Shown piece by piece: positions 19,084 through 29,356 of a stretch of 64,000 nt of DNA. Every line of letters starts with the position of its first letter. The stretch's first letter is position 1. The notes beneath the pieces are model-generated. The model saw nothing but the letters and a program-made list of their open reading frames with translations. It was not told the origin of the DNA and did no database searches. Made by a program: the position numbers and the translations under genes. Source of the stretch: Anthoceros angustus (taxonomy: Eukaryota; Streptophyta; Anthocerotopsida; Anthocerotales; Anthocerotaceae); contig VJWM01000186.1 of NCBI GenBank assembly GCA_010909165.1, forward strand, positions 186,001 to 250,000, given 5' to 3'.

Positions 19084-22000
19084 CTTTAATGTTTTGTACC
19101 CCATTGGCTCGGGGTAGATGGGTTTTCCCATCTTTTTTTTTTTATAAAGTCTCCAGCATGGTTATATAGTAGATTTGAATTCTCCATAAAATTCATACTT
19201 AGAATCCCGTCAGGTGGTAGATAAATACGACTCTATGTCTATAGTGGCAAATAATTAAGACTCTTGTGTCTCTTGTGTGTCCTCGAAGACTGAATTGTGG
19301 TAAAACACCATGAATGAAATCATAGATTATGGCTGAAAACTTCAAGCATAACGGGTGAAGGAGCATGGGTCATTCTTCTCATCTTTCATTATGCTTGTTA
19401 GCAAACGTTCATAGAGTGCCCACAATTGTTCGCAAAAAATTTGTGCTAAAGTTCCAGCAACTTACCCCTGAATACCATTTGTATATCCTGTAGATTGTTG
19501 TTGGAATCAGAAACTGTATAAATATGGGCGTTAGGGAGCATGCCTAGCAGTTAACGAGGAGCCACAACCTCCTCCAAGGCTTGACACAGTGTTGAGAAGG
19601 AGGAGGCATGTTAGTGAAGACCACCATAAGTAGCAGTAGGCAATGCTGTGTAAGCTTCTTTCCTTTGCTAGTTGTATGTTAATTGCTTATTGTCTTTGCT
19701 TTGTTGTCCTCTTCCAACAAGCACACATGGCCAGACAAAGACCCCCAGCGAGAGAGTGTGCGCACAGCAGCCCTCTAGGAAGGGCTGCCACATTGGAAGG
19801 TGAAGCTCCCTTTCACGGGTCAGGGTTCGCTGTAAGTTTACAAGCCATGGTGTGGAGTTAACACAATGAAATGGCCCAGTTGCTACGGAACGGTGTGGAA
19901 GCAAACAGAATGGCCTGGGGCCCGTCACGGTACGGTAGGTAGAGTTATGGGATCACATGACCGGGACACTTCCACTTAGAGTAGTGCTGGCAATGGGTTA
20001 CAGAGTGGAGAGCATGCTAGCATGAAGTAAGACAGGCATACCAGCTTGGTAAATATATTATCCCAGAGCTTGACACAGTCGAGGTCTCTTGTCTTTGTAA
20101 TCCTCTTCATTTTTTTTAGCGGAATTTTGAGAATTTGTAGAAATATAACAAGAGTTGCACAAAGTCCTCGAGTGGGAGTTAGGGGTCCATAATAAACGGA
20201 ACCGAAGACCCAATACAACTCCACCTAGCGGGAATACGAGCAGCAGAAGAGAAAATTGAAAAGAAAAGGAAACGTGCAACCTACTTGAGGGTGCACGTGT
20301 CTCAGAATCACTTCGACAAGCCTTCAGTCTTCACAGAAGGAGTAGGGGCGTTCTGTGTGAGCTGGATCTCAATGGTGAGTTCGTGAAGATAGTCCAACTC
20401 AAAGGGACATGCCGGCCGAGTCCCATCCTCCCCCTGAAGAGCCAAATGCCTTGATTGATGTGGTCTTTCAGGCCGGCCATCTGGATTTTCGACACCATCC
20501 CGGCCTGGGCACCTTGGAGAATTATGGAGGAAAGGTGCCATGCGTAATGCACTCTTCATGTTGCTATCAGTTATGTGTGACAATTTGTTATCAAAGCTTG
20601 GTTGAAGGAAAATGCGGTGCAAGCCTTAGGGAACGCCAAGCCACCAGAAGAGGAACACCCATTCCTGAACAACCGTCGGCGCTTTCCCGCCCTTTCTCGA
20701 CAAGGATTGCTAACCGTTGGGAGGCAGAGAGATGTTTGGAGAGAGAACAAGCGCTATTTACAGAGTTAACCACAGAACCTCTGGTCCGGTTGCTCGAGAA
20801 CTTGGTCGGTTTGCTTGCATTGGGACAACGATACCGAGAGCAAGTACAAGGGGACTGGTTGGTGTGCGGATTGCCTAGGTAGAGGGCGTGGTTGTAGCCA
20901 GAGCCAAGGTGGACGCCGGCACAAAAAGGGGCCTATCGGATTTTGTGTGCTGATTTGGAAAAGGCCTTGGGGTTGGCTGAAAAAGGGTCGGAGAGGTATC
21001 GCCACAATCCGTGGGAAGTCGTGAGGTGATAAGGAGGTGCTAGTGATTGCAAATGTGGAGGCCGCTCAATGTTTTATACAGGGAGTACCTAGTCCTTACC
21101 CTCACACCCCACGTCTCTAGGCATTTGTGGATGTTTTGATCGACAATAACTTCCTTTCCACCTACTTCATGAATAGCAGCATCGTACTCTACTCTCCATC
21201 CTGGCTACTTATGTACATAATCATATTGTGGGTGGGGACGATAACCGAAGTCTTGTTTGTACACCGGTCATTTGGAAGTAGCAAGTGGTATCCAATCCAA
21301 GAACCAGCCTGGTACCTTGCCACTGCCGAATGCAAAAAATTGTTTATTCTCGCTGACAAAGGTGCAGAAAGGTGGCTCTGCTACAACGGCACCTGGGACA
21401 CACCAGCGGCAGTCAGATTCATCGAAGGACAAGGGCTCGGGGAGTGGCTCATTGAACCCTAGTGGAGGTGCCGGGACGAGTACTACGGGGCGGCGAATCG
21501 CTTGTTCGGTCATCTTGGAACAATGGTTCAAGGGGAGCTCTGTGGACTACGACATGGTTACACGACGCCCTCCTAATGTGATTTTGTGTGGATTTTTTTT
21601 TTTTTTTCAGGTTCCATGTGTCATATGAGGAGTGCAAACTGGACTAATAAGGTTAGCAAATAACCAAATAAGGGTCTGGACAGCCGGAGCAGAGCGTGGG
21701 ATGGCATAGACAGCCGGGGGCATCATGGGGATTGCCTGTTTGTGACGAGAGAGCAGTCAGGATGAGGCAAGGCTTTGTCCAGACGGTGCGGACATTGGAT
21801 GGAAGGCACCAACGGCCGGATGAGTCTGCAAAAGACTTGTCTTGGAGATCTTGACAACTAGAAAGGCGGGTCGTCACAAGAAGTCGTGCCCGTCTTGCAT
21901 GCCTATCCAGCGCGGCCGTCCATCGCACCTGTGGGGCACCCGTCTTACATGCCTATTCCAGCTCGGCCATCTATCGTGCATGTCTGTCGCGGCCTTTTGG

Positions 22001-22413
22001 CGGGAACCATTTTGAGGAGGGGACACGTGGCTTTCAAGTGTTAGAAGAGTGCTCTTTCCAATCTAGTGGGGTTGTCACAGCTACCATTTGGGGATGAAGG
22101 GTGGCTTTGGGAAACCCTAACGGACAGTGGCTGACAGAAAAGAGGTCTTTTTAGGGATTGGCATGAGGATAGAGTTTGAAGCTCAAGCTGTGTGGCTGCC
22201 AAAGGGCCAGCAAATCTGACTTCTTTGCATAAGGAGGCCCTTGGCCAAGGATTTGCCCAAGATGCAACTCCCGAGGTGGTTGCTAGCAAGGAGAATAGCC
22301 AGGAATTAGAGATTTTGGAGGGGCCCCAACATATTTTGGGAGATGTGCACTGTGCAGCTTTACCCTGCAGCTTTAGCTGCTCTTTGTGGCAAGCCAAGGA
22401 GCATGGTGTATAA
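19084..22413. other. Unassigned region upstream of the methyltransferase-bearing gypsy element
   Basis: No gene recognised. A TATA box in a promoter-like setting (TATAAATAT, 19517-19525) suggests a U3/R region of an LTR. 20409-20882 (+, 157 codons) and 21127-21462 (+, 111 codons) are open but match nothing I know; the first overlaps an equally open minus frame. A poly(T) run sits at about 21593-21607. From about 22192 the + frame of the methyltransferase is mostly open but shows none of motifs I, IV or VI. The missing 5' LTR, gag and MTase N-terminus may have decayed here. Confidence 0.35.
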
Positions 22414-23256
22414 ATTGAGGGCTTCACCCCTAAATTAATGTTCTTCCAAGCGTTGTCTAAAGATCACTCCGCTGGGTTGTGGGGTGTAGGCTTTCCCTCT
22501 TTTGTGTCACTGTAACGGGAACATGTAAGGAAAGGATATGAACAGCTCAGAAGCTGGTTGGGCAATGAGTTTATCATTGATGGAGCGCAGACAGGATCGT
22601 ATGCTCATCGTATTCGGAGTTTCTGGATGAACATAGTCAGTGTGGATGTACTCAGGCAACATCGCAACTTGACTGTACCAAAAAAACGATGGGTAGATGA
22701 GATACTGGAAGAAGGTCGGAAGTCGCAACAAGTTCGCAAGATGGACCGATTGCCACACTATCCTGTCAACATGGTGGGTGAACCAAGGCGAGCATGGCCC
22801 ACACTGGTCAGCACGGCTCAGTCATACGCTTTTCGATGAGGAGGAGATGGTATGATTCTGAATTGGAAGGGTAATGAAATCAGGGAACCTCTGATTTCAG
22901 AACGCGAGCAAGCTATGGGCTTTGATGCAGGCAGTACTGCCATGCATGGTGTTTCTGAGGCCAATCGTTGCAAGCTGATGGGACAGGCTTTTGATCCAAA
23001 CTGCTTGCAGTGGTTGATCAACGTAGGGCTAGCAACGCAAGTAGTCACATGTCGTTCAGGAGGCAAAGGGCATCTACAAGTGTCGGGCGGAAAGGTGGAT
23101 CGACCATCCAACGTTGTCAAGGAAAGTTGCGCTGCAGTTGATGTAAAGGCAAGCTGTAAGGACGTCAGTGAGAAGGAATCAAAGGCCAAACATACTTGGC
23201 AGATATGTGGAGACTTGGCTGGGGAGGATCAGCTGAGAATTACCAGCATGTTATAA
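22414..23256 (+). pseudogene. DNMT3-like cytosine-C5 methyltransferase, C-terminal half, inside a Ty3/gypsy element
   Basis: In one + frame, interrupted by stops at 22513 and about 22837, I read REHVRKGYEQLRSWLG, NEFIIDGAQTGSYAHRIRSF, EILEEGRKSQQVRKMDRL and, just before RT, REPLISEREQAMGFDAGSTA then GVSEANRCKLMGQAFDPNCL. This is the order of the DNMT3 C-terminal half: the IDA..V..AHR.R.FW segment after motif VI, the linker, then motif IX/X (E.ER..GF, R..L.G..). The PCQ and ENV catalytic motifs were not found upstream, so the copy is truncated and inactive. The downstream frame runs on to 23256 and is followed by the gypsy RT. Cytosine methyltransferases captured by gypsy elements are known from charophyte algae and dinoflagellates. 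Confidence 0.65.
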
Positions 23257-24452
23257 AGGAATCGACAAGCTTTCGCATTCAACTAGGAGGAGTTGAGAAG
23301 ATATGATTGCATAAAATTCAGAATTGAGACCACCACGACTGAGCCAGTATTCAGAAGAAGACACAAACTCAGTCCCTCAGAATGGGACATTGTAGACAAG
23401 CGATGCAAAGAGTTGGAGGCAGCCAGTTTGATCAGGAAGTCGACTTCTCGGTATGCTGCGGCCACAGTGTTGCCTCTTCAAAAAAGATGAAAATGGCGAG
23501 TGGAAGGATAGGCACATGTGTGGCGATTATCGAGCCCTGAATGAGGTGAATCCCATGGAACGATACCCGATGCCTACTCCTGATGAGATCTTTGATGCCA
23601 TTGGGGAAGCCACCTATTTTACCACGTTAGATTTTCGATCCGGGTTCAACCAATTTGTCATTGAGGAAGGTGACAAATGCAAAACAGCTTTTTGGGGTAA
23701 GGAGCTGTGGGAGTGGGAGAATATGCCGTTCGGACTCAAGAATGCGTCCATCTATTTTCATGAGGGTAGCTGACTTGGAGTTGCAAGGGCTAACATTCGT
23801 GAAATGCTATATCGATGACATTATGGTATTCAGCAACAGCTGGAGGAGCATCTAGAACATCTAGAGATTTTGCTGCAAAGATTATCAAGCTCGGGGCTGA
23901 AGGCCCACTCGAAGAAATGCAAGTTTGCGTACAAGGAAATCGAATACTTGGGACATAAGATTGTGCCGGGAGGAGTACAGCCCCAATTGGCCAAGGTACA
24001 GGCTGTCAATCTTATGCCAAGGCCCAAGGACGTTGCTGCCTTAAGAGCTTTTCTAGGACTTGTTAATTATTATCGGAGGTCCATCAGGAACATGAGCGGT
24101 ACATGTAGGGTGTTATATGAACTACTGAAGAAGGGCACTCAATGGCATTGGGAACAGGAGCATGAGCAGGCATGGAATGATTTGAAGGAGCAACTAGCAG
24201 AAAGACCAGTGCTCATAAGGCCCAACTTTGATAAACCATTCATATTATATACGGATTGGAGTGCAGCGGGCATAGGTGCTGTGCTTGTTCAAACAGACCA
24301 AAGTGGTGAGGAACGAGTCGTGGCATACGCAAGTAGATCTAACAATTCAGCTGAGGCAAACTACTCCTCCTATGAAGGGGAATGTTTGGCTATAGTGTGG
24401 GCCGTCTTGCATTTTCGTGTGTATTTGTTTGGGCGTAGTTTTCAGCTGGTGG
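23257..24452 (+). pseudogene. Ty3/gypsy reverse transcriptase and RNase H, first copy
   Basis: TEPVFRRRHKLSPSEWDIVD, KDRHMCGDYRALNEVNPMER, TTLDFRSGFNQFVIEE (first catalytic Asp), MPFGLKNASIYF and FVKCYIDDIMVF (YxDD box) give a full gypsy RT, split by frameshifts near 23487 and 23770. RNase H follows: KPFILYTDWSAAGIGAVLVQ, EERVVAYASRSNNSAEANYS and YEGECLAIVWAVLHFRVYLF. It stops at the duplication junction. The LSPSEW/ELEAA type N-terminus is a gypsy subgroup seen in seed-free plants, from memory. Confidence 0.8.
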
Positions 24453-25827
24453 TGATCAACGAGGCTAGCAACGCAAGTAGTCACATGTCGAGGCAAAGGG
24501 CATCTACAAGTGTCGGGCGGAAAGGTGGATCGACCATCCAACGTTGTCAAGGAAAGTGTTGCTTGATGTAAAGGCAAAGGACGCCGGAGAAGGAATCAAA
24601 GGCCAAACATACTTGGCAGATATGTGGAGACTTGGCTGGGGAGGATCAGATGAGAATTACCAGCATGTTATAAAGGAATCGACAAGCTTTCGCATTCAAC
24701 TAGGAGGAGTTGAGAAGATATGATTGCATAAAATTCAGAATTGAGACCACCACGACTGAGCCAGTATTCAGAAGAAGACACAAACTCAGTCCCTCAGAAT
24801 GGGACATTGTAGACAAGCGATGCAAAGAGTTGGAGGCAGCTTTGATCGTGAAGTCGACTTCTCAGATGTCAGAAGTTGTTGCCTCTTCAAAAAGATGAAA
24901 ATGGCGAGTGGAAGGATAGGCACATGTGTGGCGATTATCGAGCCTCGAATGAGGTGAATCCATGGAACGACACCGATGCCTACTCGATGAGATCTTTGAT
25001 GCCATTGGGGAAGCCACCTATTTTACCACGTTAGATTTTCGATCCGGGTTCAACCAATTTGTCATTGAGGAAGGTGACAAATGCAAAACAGCTTTTTGGG
25101 GTCAAACCTGTGGAGTGGGAGAATATGCCGTCGGACTCAAGAATGCGTCCATCTATTTTCGGAGGGTAGCTGACTTGGAGTTGCTAACATTCGTGAAATG
25201 CTATATCGATGACATTATGGTATTCAAGCCGAGGAGCATCTAGAACATCTAGAGATTTTGCTGCAAAGATTATCAAGCTCGGGCTGAAGGCCCACTCAAG
25301 AAATGCAAGTTGCAAGGAATCGAATACTTGGGACATAAGATTGTGCCGGAGGAGTACAGCCCCAATTGGCCAAGGTACAGGCTGTCAATCTTATGCCAAG
25401 GCCCAAGGACGTTGCTGCCTTAAGAGCTTTTCTAGGACTTGTTAATTATTATCTGAGGTCCATCGTGAACATGAGTACATGTAGGTGTTATATGAACCAG
25501 AAGAAGGGCACTCAATGGCATTGGGAACAGGAGCATGAGCAGGCATGGAATGATTTGAAGGAGCAACTAGCAGAAAGACCAGTGCTCATAAGGCCCAACT
25601 TTGATAAACCATTCATATTATATACTGGATTGGAGTGCAGCATATAGGTGCTGTGGCTTGTTCAAACAGCACCAAAGTGGTGAGGAACGAGTCGTGGCAT
25701 ACGCAAGTAGATCTAACAATTCAGCCGAGGCAAACTACTCCTCCTATGAAGGGGAATGTTTGGCTATAGTGTGGGCCGTCTTGCATTTTCGTGTGTATTT
25801 GTTTGGGCGTAGTTTTCAGCTGGTGAC
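24453..25827 (+). pseudogene. Second, deletion-rich copy of methyltransferase end, RT and RNase H
   Basis: Same order as 23015-24452 but with many small deletions that break every frame, for example in the RT N-terminus (24840-24890), before MPFGLKN (25100-25130) and before YIDDIMVF (25170-25220). Long stretches between the deletions are base-identical to copy 1. Confidence 0.8.
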
Positions 25828-26810
25828 TGATCAACAGCCGTTGCACTGGTTTATGACAAACATGAAGTTGAGCGAGAAGCTTGCTAGGTGGGCGCTATTG
25901 CTTTCAGAGTATGATATGCAGATAGTGCACAGGGCAGGCAAGGTGCATCATAATGCTGATGGATTCAGCAGGAATCCGATGATGAGTGAGAAGGATGCCA
26001 CTGGGGCACGACAAGACTTTGGAATAGTGAAATCTATGCCCAGCGTGTTCATGGCGCTCATGGCCACAATGCAAGAAGCTAGCGGGTGGCTTGGTGACAC
26101 TGTCCGAGATATTTGGAAACTTGAGCGAGCTGTACAATTGTTGCAGACCGGACGGGTGGATGGTTTGAATGACGCTGCAACCCAAAAGTTGCAAGATAGA
26201 GTAGCGAGATGCACCTGGAAAGATGGCAAGATGTTCATTGAAGATCATGGTGTGATGAAAGAGGTGCCACCTGTTAATGAGCGAGAGAAAATATTGACTA
26301 AGGTGCATAAAACCCTTGGACACTTTGGGGTGAAGAGAACACGCTATATGCTAAGACATAGTTATTTCTGGTCAGGCATGAGTTCAGATGTTGAGAGAGT
26401 AGTGGCCAAGTGTGCCGGGATCAAGGGAATGAATTTCAAGGGGAATTTCAGGCCCTGCTTGATAGAAGTTTGATCGATCACCGACGGACGTCAAGGGATC
26501 ATCCGCAAGCGGATGGACTAGCGGAGAGACTGGTGCAGACGTTCAAGGATTCACTTCGTAAATACTATATGGAGGTTGAACCCAATTGTTGGGATGAATT
26601 ACTTCCTTATGTGGCGTTGGGTTACAGGATCAGTGTACAAGCAGCGTTGGGCAGTTTCAGTCCTTATTTTATCATGTTTGGAAGGAATGCAGTGCTGCCT
26701 AACATTGTCGCAGACACATATTCTAAACCGGTGAACTGGGCCAGAAATCCGAGTGAATGCTTTCAGCAGTTGCAGAACAGGGCCTAGTTGTTGCAGAGGG
26801 TCATTCCAAT
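25828..26810 (+). pseudogene. Gypsy RNase H end and integrase with an internal deletion
   Basis: RNase H continues from 25601 (VTDQQPLHWFMTNMKLSEKL, YDMQIVHRAGKVHHNADGFS), the integrase zinc domain follows (VHKTLGHFGVKRTRYMLRHS, FWSGMSSDVERVVAKC), and at about 26410 the sequence jumps to DQGNEFQGEFQALL, which holds the second catalytic Asp, and HPQADGLAERLVQTFKDSLR, which holds the catalytic Glu. The segment with the first Asp is missing. The frame stops at 26787. Confidence 0.8.
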
Positions 26811-27354
26811 GGCCATGGATAATTTGGCTATTGCCCAGCACCGAGATCAGCTTAGGTATGCATTTACACGTGGAGGTTCTTAGAAACCCAAGGCAAGAAA
26901 GTTTGAAGTAGGGGACTTTGTATACCTTGAGCATAGACCTTCAGGTACACTCGATGTGAGCACAGAAAGATTGATTTTGAGAGTGGTAGCTATAGGAGAA
27001 CAAGGAGTGGTTGAGCTAGAAGGACAAGATGGGCGTCGTTGCAAGGAACACATGCATTACCTTGCACCGTGTCACTTACCCAATTTGGATACCAGAATAC
27101 AGCCACAGGCTTGGAAGCCGCCGATTGATTTACCATGTGAACTTTGTGGTCATATGACGGAGCCTGAGATGCTTTTGTGTGACCGATGCAACAAAGGGTA
27201 TCATAGTTTTTGCCTACGGCCACCTTTGAAAATGATCCCGGAAGGGGACTGGTTCTGTCAAAGATGTTCGACACGAGTGAATGATCAAAAGGAAAATGAG
27301 GCACCAGGTGGAGATCAAGCAGGTTCAGTGCGGTTAAACCCCAACTTACCATAA
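26811..27354 (+). pseudogene. Gypsy Pol C-terminal region with a PHD finger
   Basis: After an integrase tail (AMDNLAIAQHRDQLRYA, FEVGDFVYLEHRPSG) the frame from 26956 reads LRVVAIGEQGVVELEGQDGR (a barrel-type C-terminus) and then LPCELCGHMTEPEMLLCDRC, NKGYHSFCLRPPLKMIPEGD, WFCQRC at about 27136-27285. The spacing C-x2-C-x9-C-x2-C-x4-H-x2-C-x15-W-x1-C-x2-C is a complete PHD finger with all zinc ligands present. PHD fingers bind histone H3 tails; here one sits where chromoviruses carry a chromodomain, so it probably guides integration. Ends at the stop at 27354. Confidence 0.8.
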
Positions 27355-27739
27355 GCAAATTAGTCCGAATAAAGCACGCCCGCTTGTGGTCAGTGTCAAA
27401 CAGCAAGGTGCAAACGCGAGCGAAGCGCAATGCTGAGCACACAAGCAGGAGAGGGCAACGAGACCAGGCAGCATAGAAGTAGTGGTTTACCATGTGCTTT
27501 TAGGATCACATATAGAAGAGCAAGCACGATGATTCAAGAAAGATTTGGTAGCAGTGCAGATTGGGTCTCAACTGAAGCTAGAGCTGCGTGCGCGACAGGA
27601 GGGCAAGTCACGGGCGATTACATCTGTGGTGGGAGGTTCCCGGGACCCCCGGAACCCTCAGCCCTGTAGCGGCCACACTTATCCTTGTTGGTTCGTACAG
27701 TGGGTTTCGTTCCCACGAAGGGTGGGGAGCCCTTCCCGC
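27355..27739. other. 3' non-coding region of the gypsy element
   Basis: No gene. It repeats at about 28550-28925 as part of duplication 2. No polypurine tract or LTR start could be placed. Confidence 0.4.
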
Positions 27740-28860
27740 GGATGGACTAGCGGAGAGACGTGACGCTCAAGGATTCACTTCAAATACTATATGGAGGTTG
27801 AACCCAATTGTTGGGATGAATTACTTCCTTATGTGGCGTTGGGTTACAGGATCGGTGTACAAGCAGCGTTAGGCAGTTTCAGTCCTTATTTTATCATGTT
27901 TGGAAGGAATGCTTGCCTAACATTGTCGCGAACATATTCTAAACCGTGAACTGGGCCGAAATCAGTGAATGCTTTCAGCAGCGTAATGGGCCTAGTTGTT
28001 GCAGAGGGTCATTCCAATGGCCATGGATAATTTGGCTATTGCCCAGCACCGAGATCAGCTTAGGTATGCATTTACAGTGGAGGTTCTTAGAAACCCAAGG
28101 CAAGAAAGTTTGAAGTAGGGGACTTTGTATACCTTGAGCATAGACCTTCGTGTACACTGTGAGCATGAAAGATTGATTTTGAGAGTGGTAGCTATAGGAG
28201 AACAAGGAGTGGTTGAGCTAGAAGGACAAGATGCGCCATGGTAAGGAACACATGCATTACCTTGCACCGTGTCACTTACCCAATTTGGATACCGAATACA
28301 GCCCAGGCTTGGAAGCGCCGATTGATTTACCATGTGAACTTTGTGGTCATATGACGGAGCCTGAGATGCTTTTGTGTGACCGATGCAACAAAGGGTATCA
28401 TAGTTTTTGCCTCGGCCACCTTTGAAAATGATCCGGGGGACCGGTTCTCTGCCAAAGATGTTCGACACGAGTGAATGATCAAAAGGAAAATGAGGCACGG
28501 TGGAGATCAAGGTTCGGGCATGGTTAAACCCCAACTTACCATAAGCAAATTAGTCCGAATAAAGCACACGCCCGCTTGTGGTCGTCAAACAAGGTGCAAA
28601 CGCGAGCGAAGCGCAATGCTGAGCACACAAGCAGGAGAGGGCAACGAGACCAGGCAGCATAGAAGTAGTGGTTTACCATGTGCTTTTAGGATCACATATA
28701 GAAGAGCAAGCACGATGATTCAAGAAAGATTTGGTAGCAGTGCAGATTGGGTCTCAACTGAAGCTAGAGCTGCGTGCGCGACAGGAGGGCAAGTCACGGG
28801 CGATTACATCTGTGGTGGGAGGTTCCCGGGACCCCCGGAACCCTCAGCCGTATGCCACAC
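27740..28860 (+). pseudogene. Second copy of integrase end and PHD finger
   Basis: Repeats 26511-27680 with small deletions. The PHD segment (28330-28470) keeps LPCELCGHMTEPEMLLCDRC and NKGYHSFCL, but a frameshift and a short deletion near 28412-28440 break the second half. Confidence 0.75.
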
Positions 28861-28932
28861 TTATCCCACGCTGGTCTTGACAAGAGGTTTCTGCCCCACG
28901 AAGGAGTGGGGAGCCCTTCCCGCATGGATGGA

Positions 28933-29310
28933 GGTGCGCCCTCCACGGTGACCTCTCGACTCTCTGACCTCCCGTCACAGGCGCCCGTGACTAGCGCCCC
29001 TCCTACTAGCGCCACCTCGGGGTGACACTAGGTAAGTCACACTACCCTCGGCGATGACTCGGTGGCGGACCTCGTCGCGAGAGGCCCAATCTGCTGGCGA
29101 CCCACAGGGACCCCAAATCACCGTCTGGTGGGCAATCCTCCCACCAGCGCAAATCCTACACTTCCTAAGACCCTTCTCTTGACAAATTTGGGGCCTCCCC
29201 TCAAGCTCTTATCCTGACTTGAAATTTCACCTTCCTCTCTTCTAGATTGCTCTCACACTTTTCTTCCTCCTCTCTTCTCTTTTGTCTTTTCTCTTTTCTC
29301 TCTTGCTCCT

Positions 29311-29312
<2 letters not shown>
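28933..29312. other. Junction between the gypsy element and element B
   Basis: GC-rich, then CT-rich sequence. No gene, LTR terminus or RNA gene recognised. Confidence 0.4.

Positions 29313-29351
<39 letters not shown>
29313..29351. repeat. (CT)n microsatellite
   Basis: About 18 CT units in a longer pyrimidine tract. A second run lies at 31823-31858 in the duplicated block. Confidence 0.9.

Positions 29352-29356
<5 letters not shown>

Larger units (their letters stand above)
23015..25835. repeat. Tandem duplication 1 (1438 and 1375 bp) in the gypsy pol gene
   Basis: Unit 1 runs from TGATCAAC at 23015 to TGATCAAC at 24453; unit 2 from there to TGATCAAC at 25828. The 8-bp microhomology marks all three borders. 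Unit 2 is 63 bases shorter, mostly from many deletions of 1-12 bases. Unit 1 begins at the end of the methyltransferase and includes RT and most of RNase H. Confidence 0.85.
26511..28932. repeat. Tandem duplication 2 (1229 and 1186 bp) at the gypsy 3' end
   Basis: Unit 1 starts at GGATGGA 26511, unit 2 at GGATGGA 27740, and the second ends at GGATGGA 28926. Unit 2 is 43 bases shorter, again mostly by deletions of a few bases. It duplicates the integrase end, PHD finger and 3' non-coding region. Confidence 0.85.

Noticed and set aside
20308-20882. Possible gypsy gag on either strand
   Set aside because: Both strands open over the same bases and neither shows a gag or zinc-knuckle motif.
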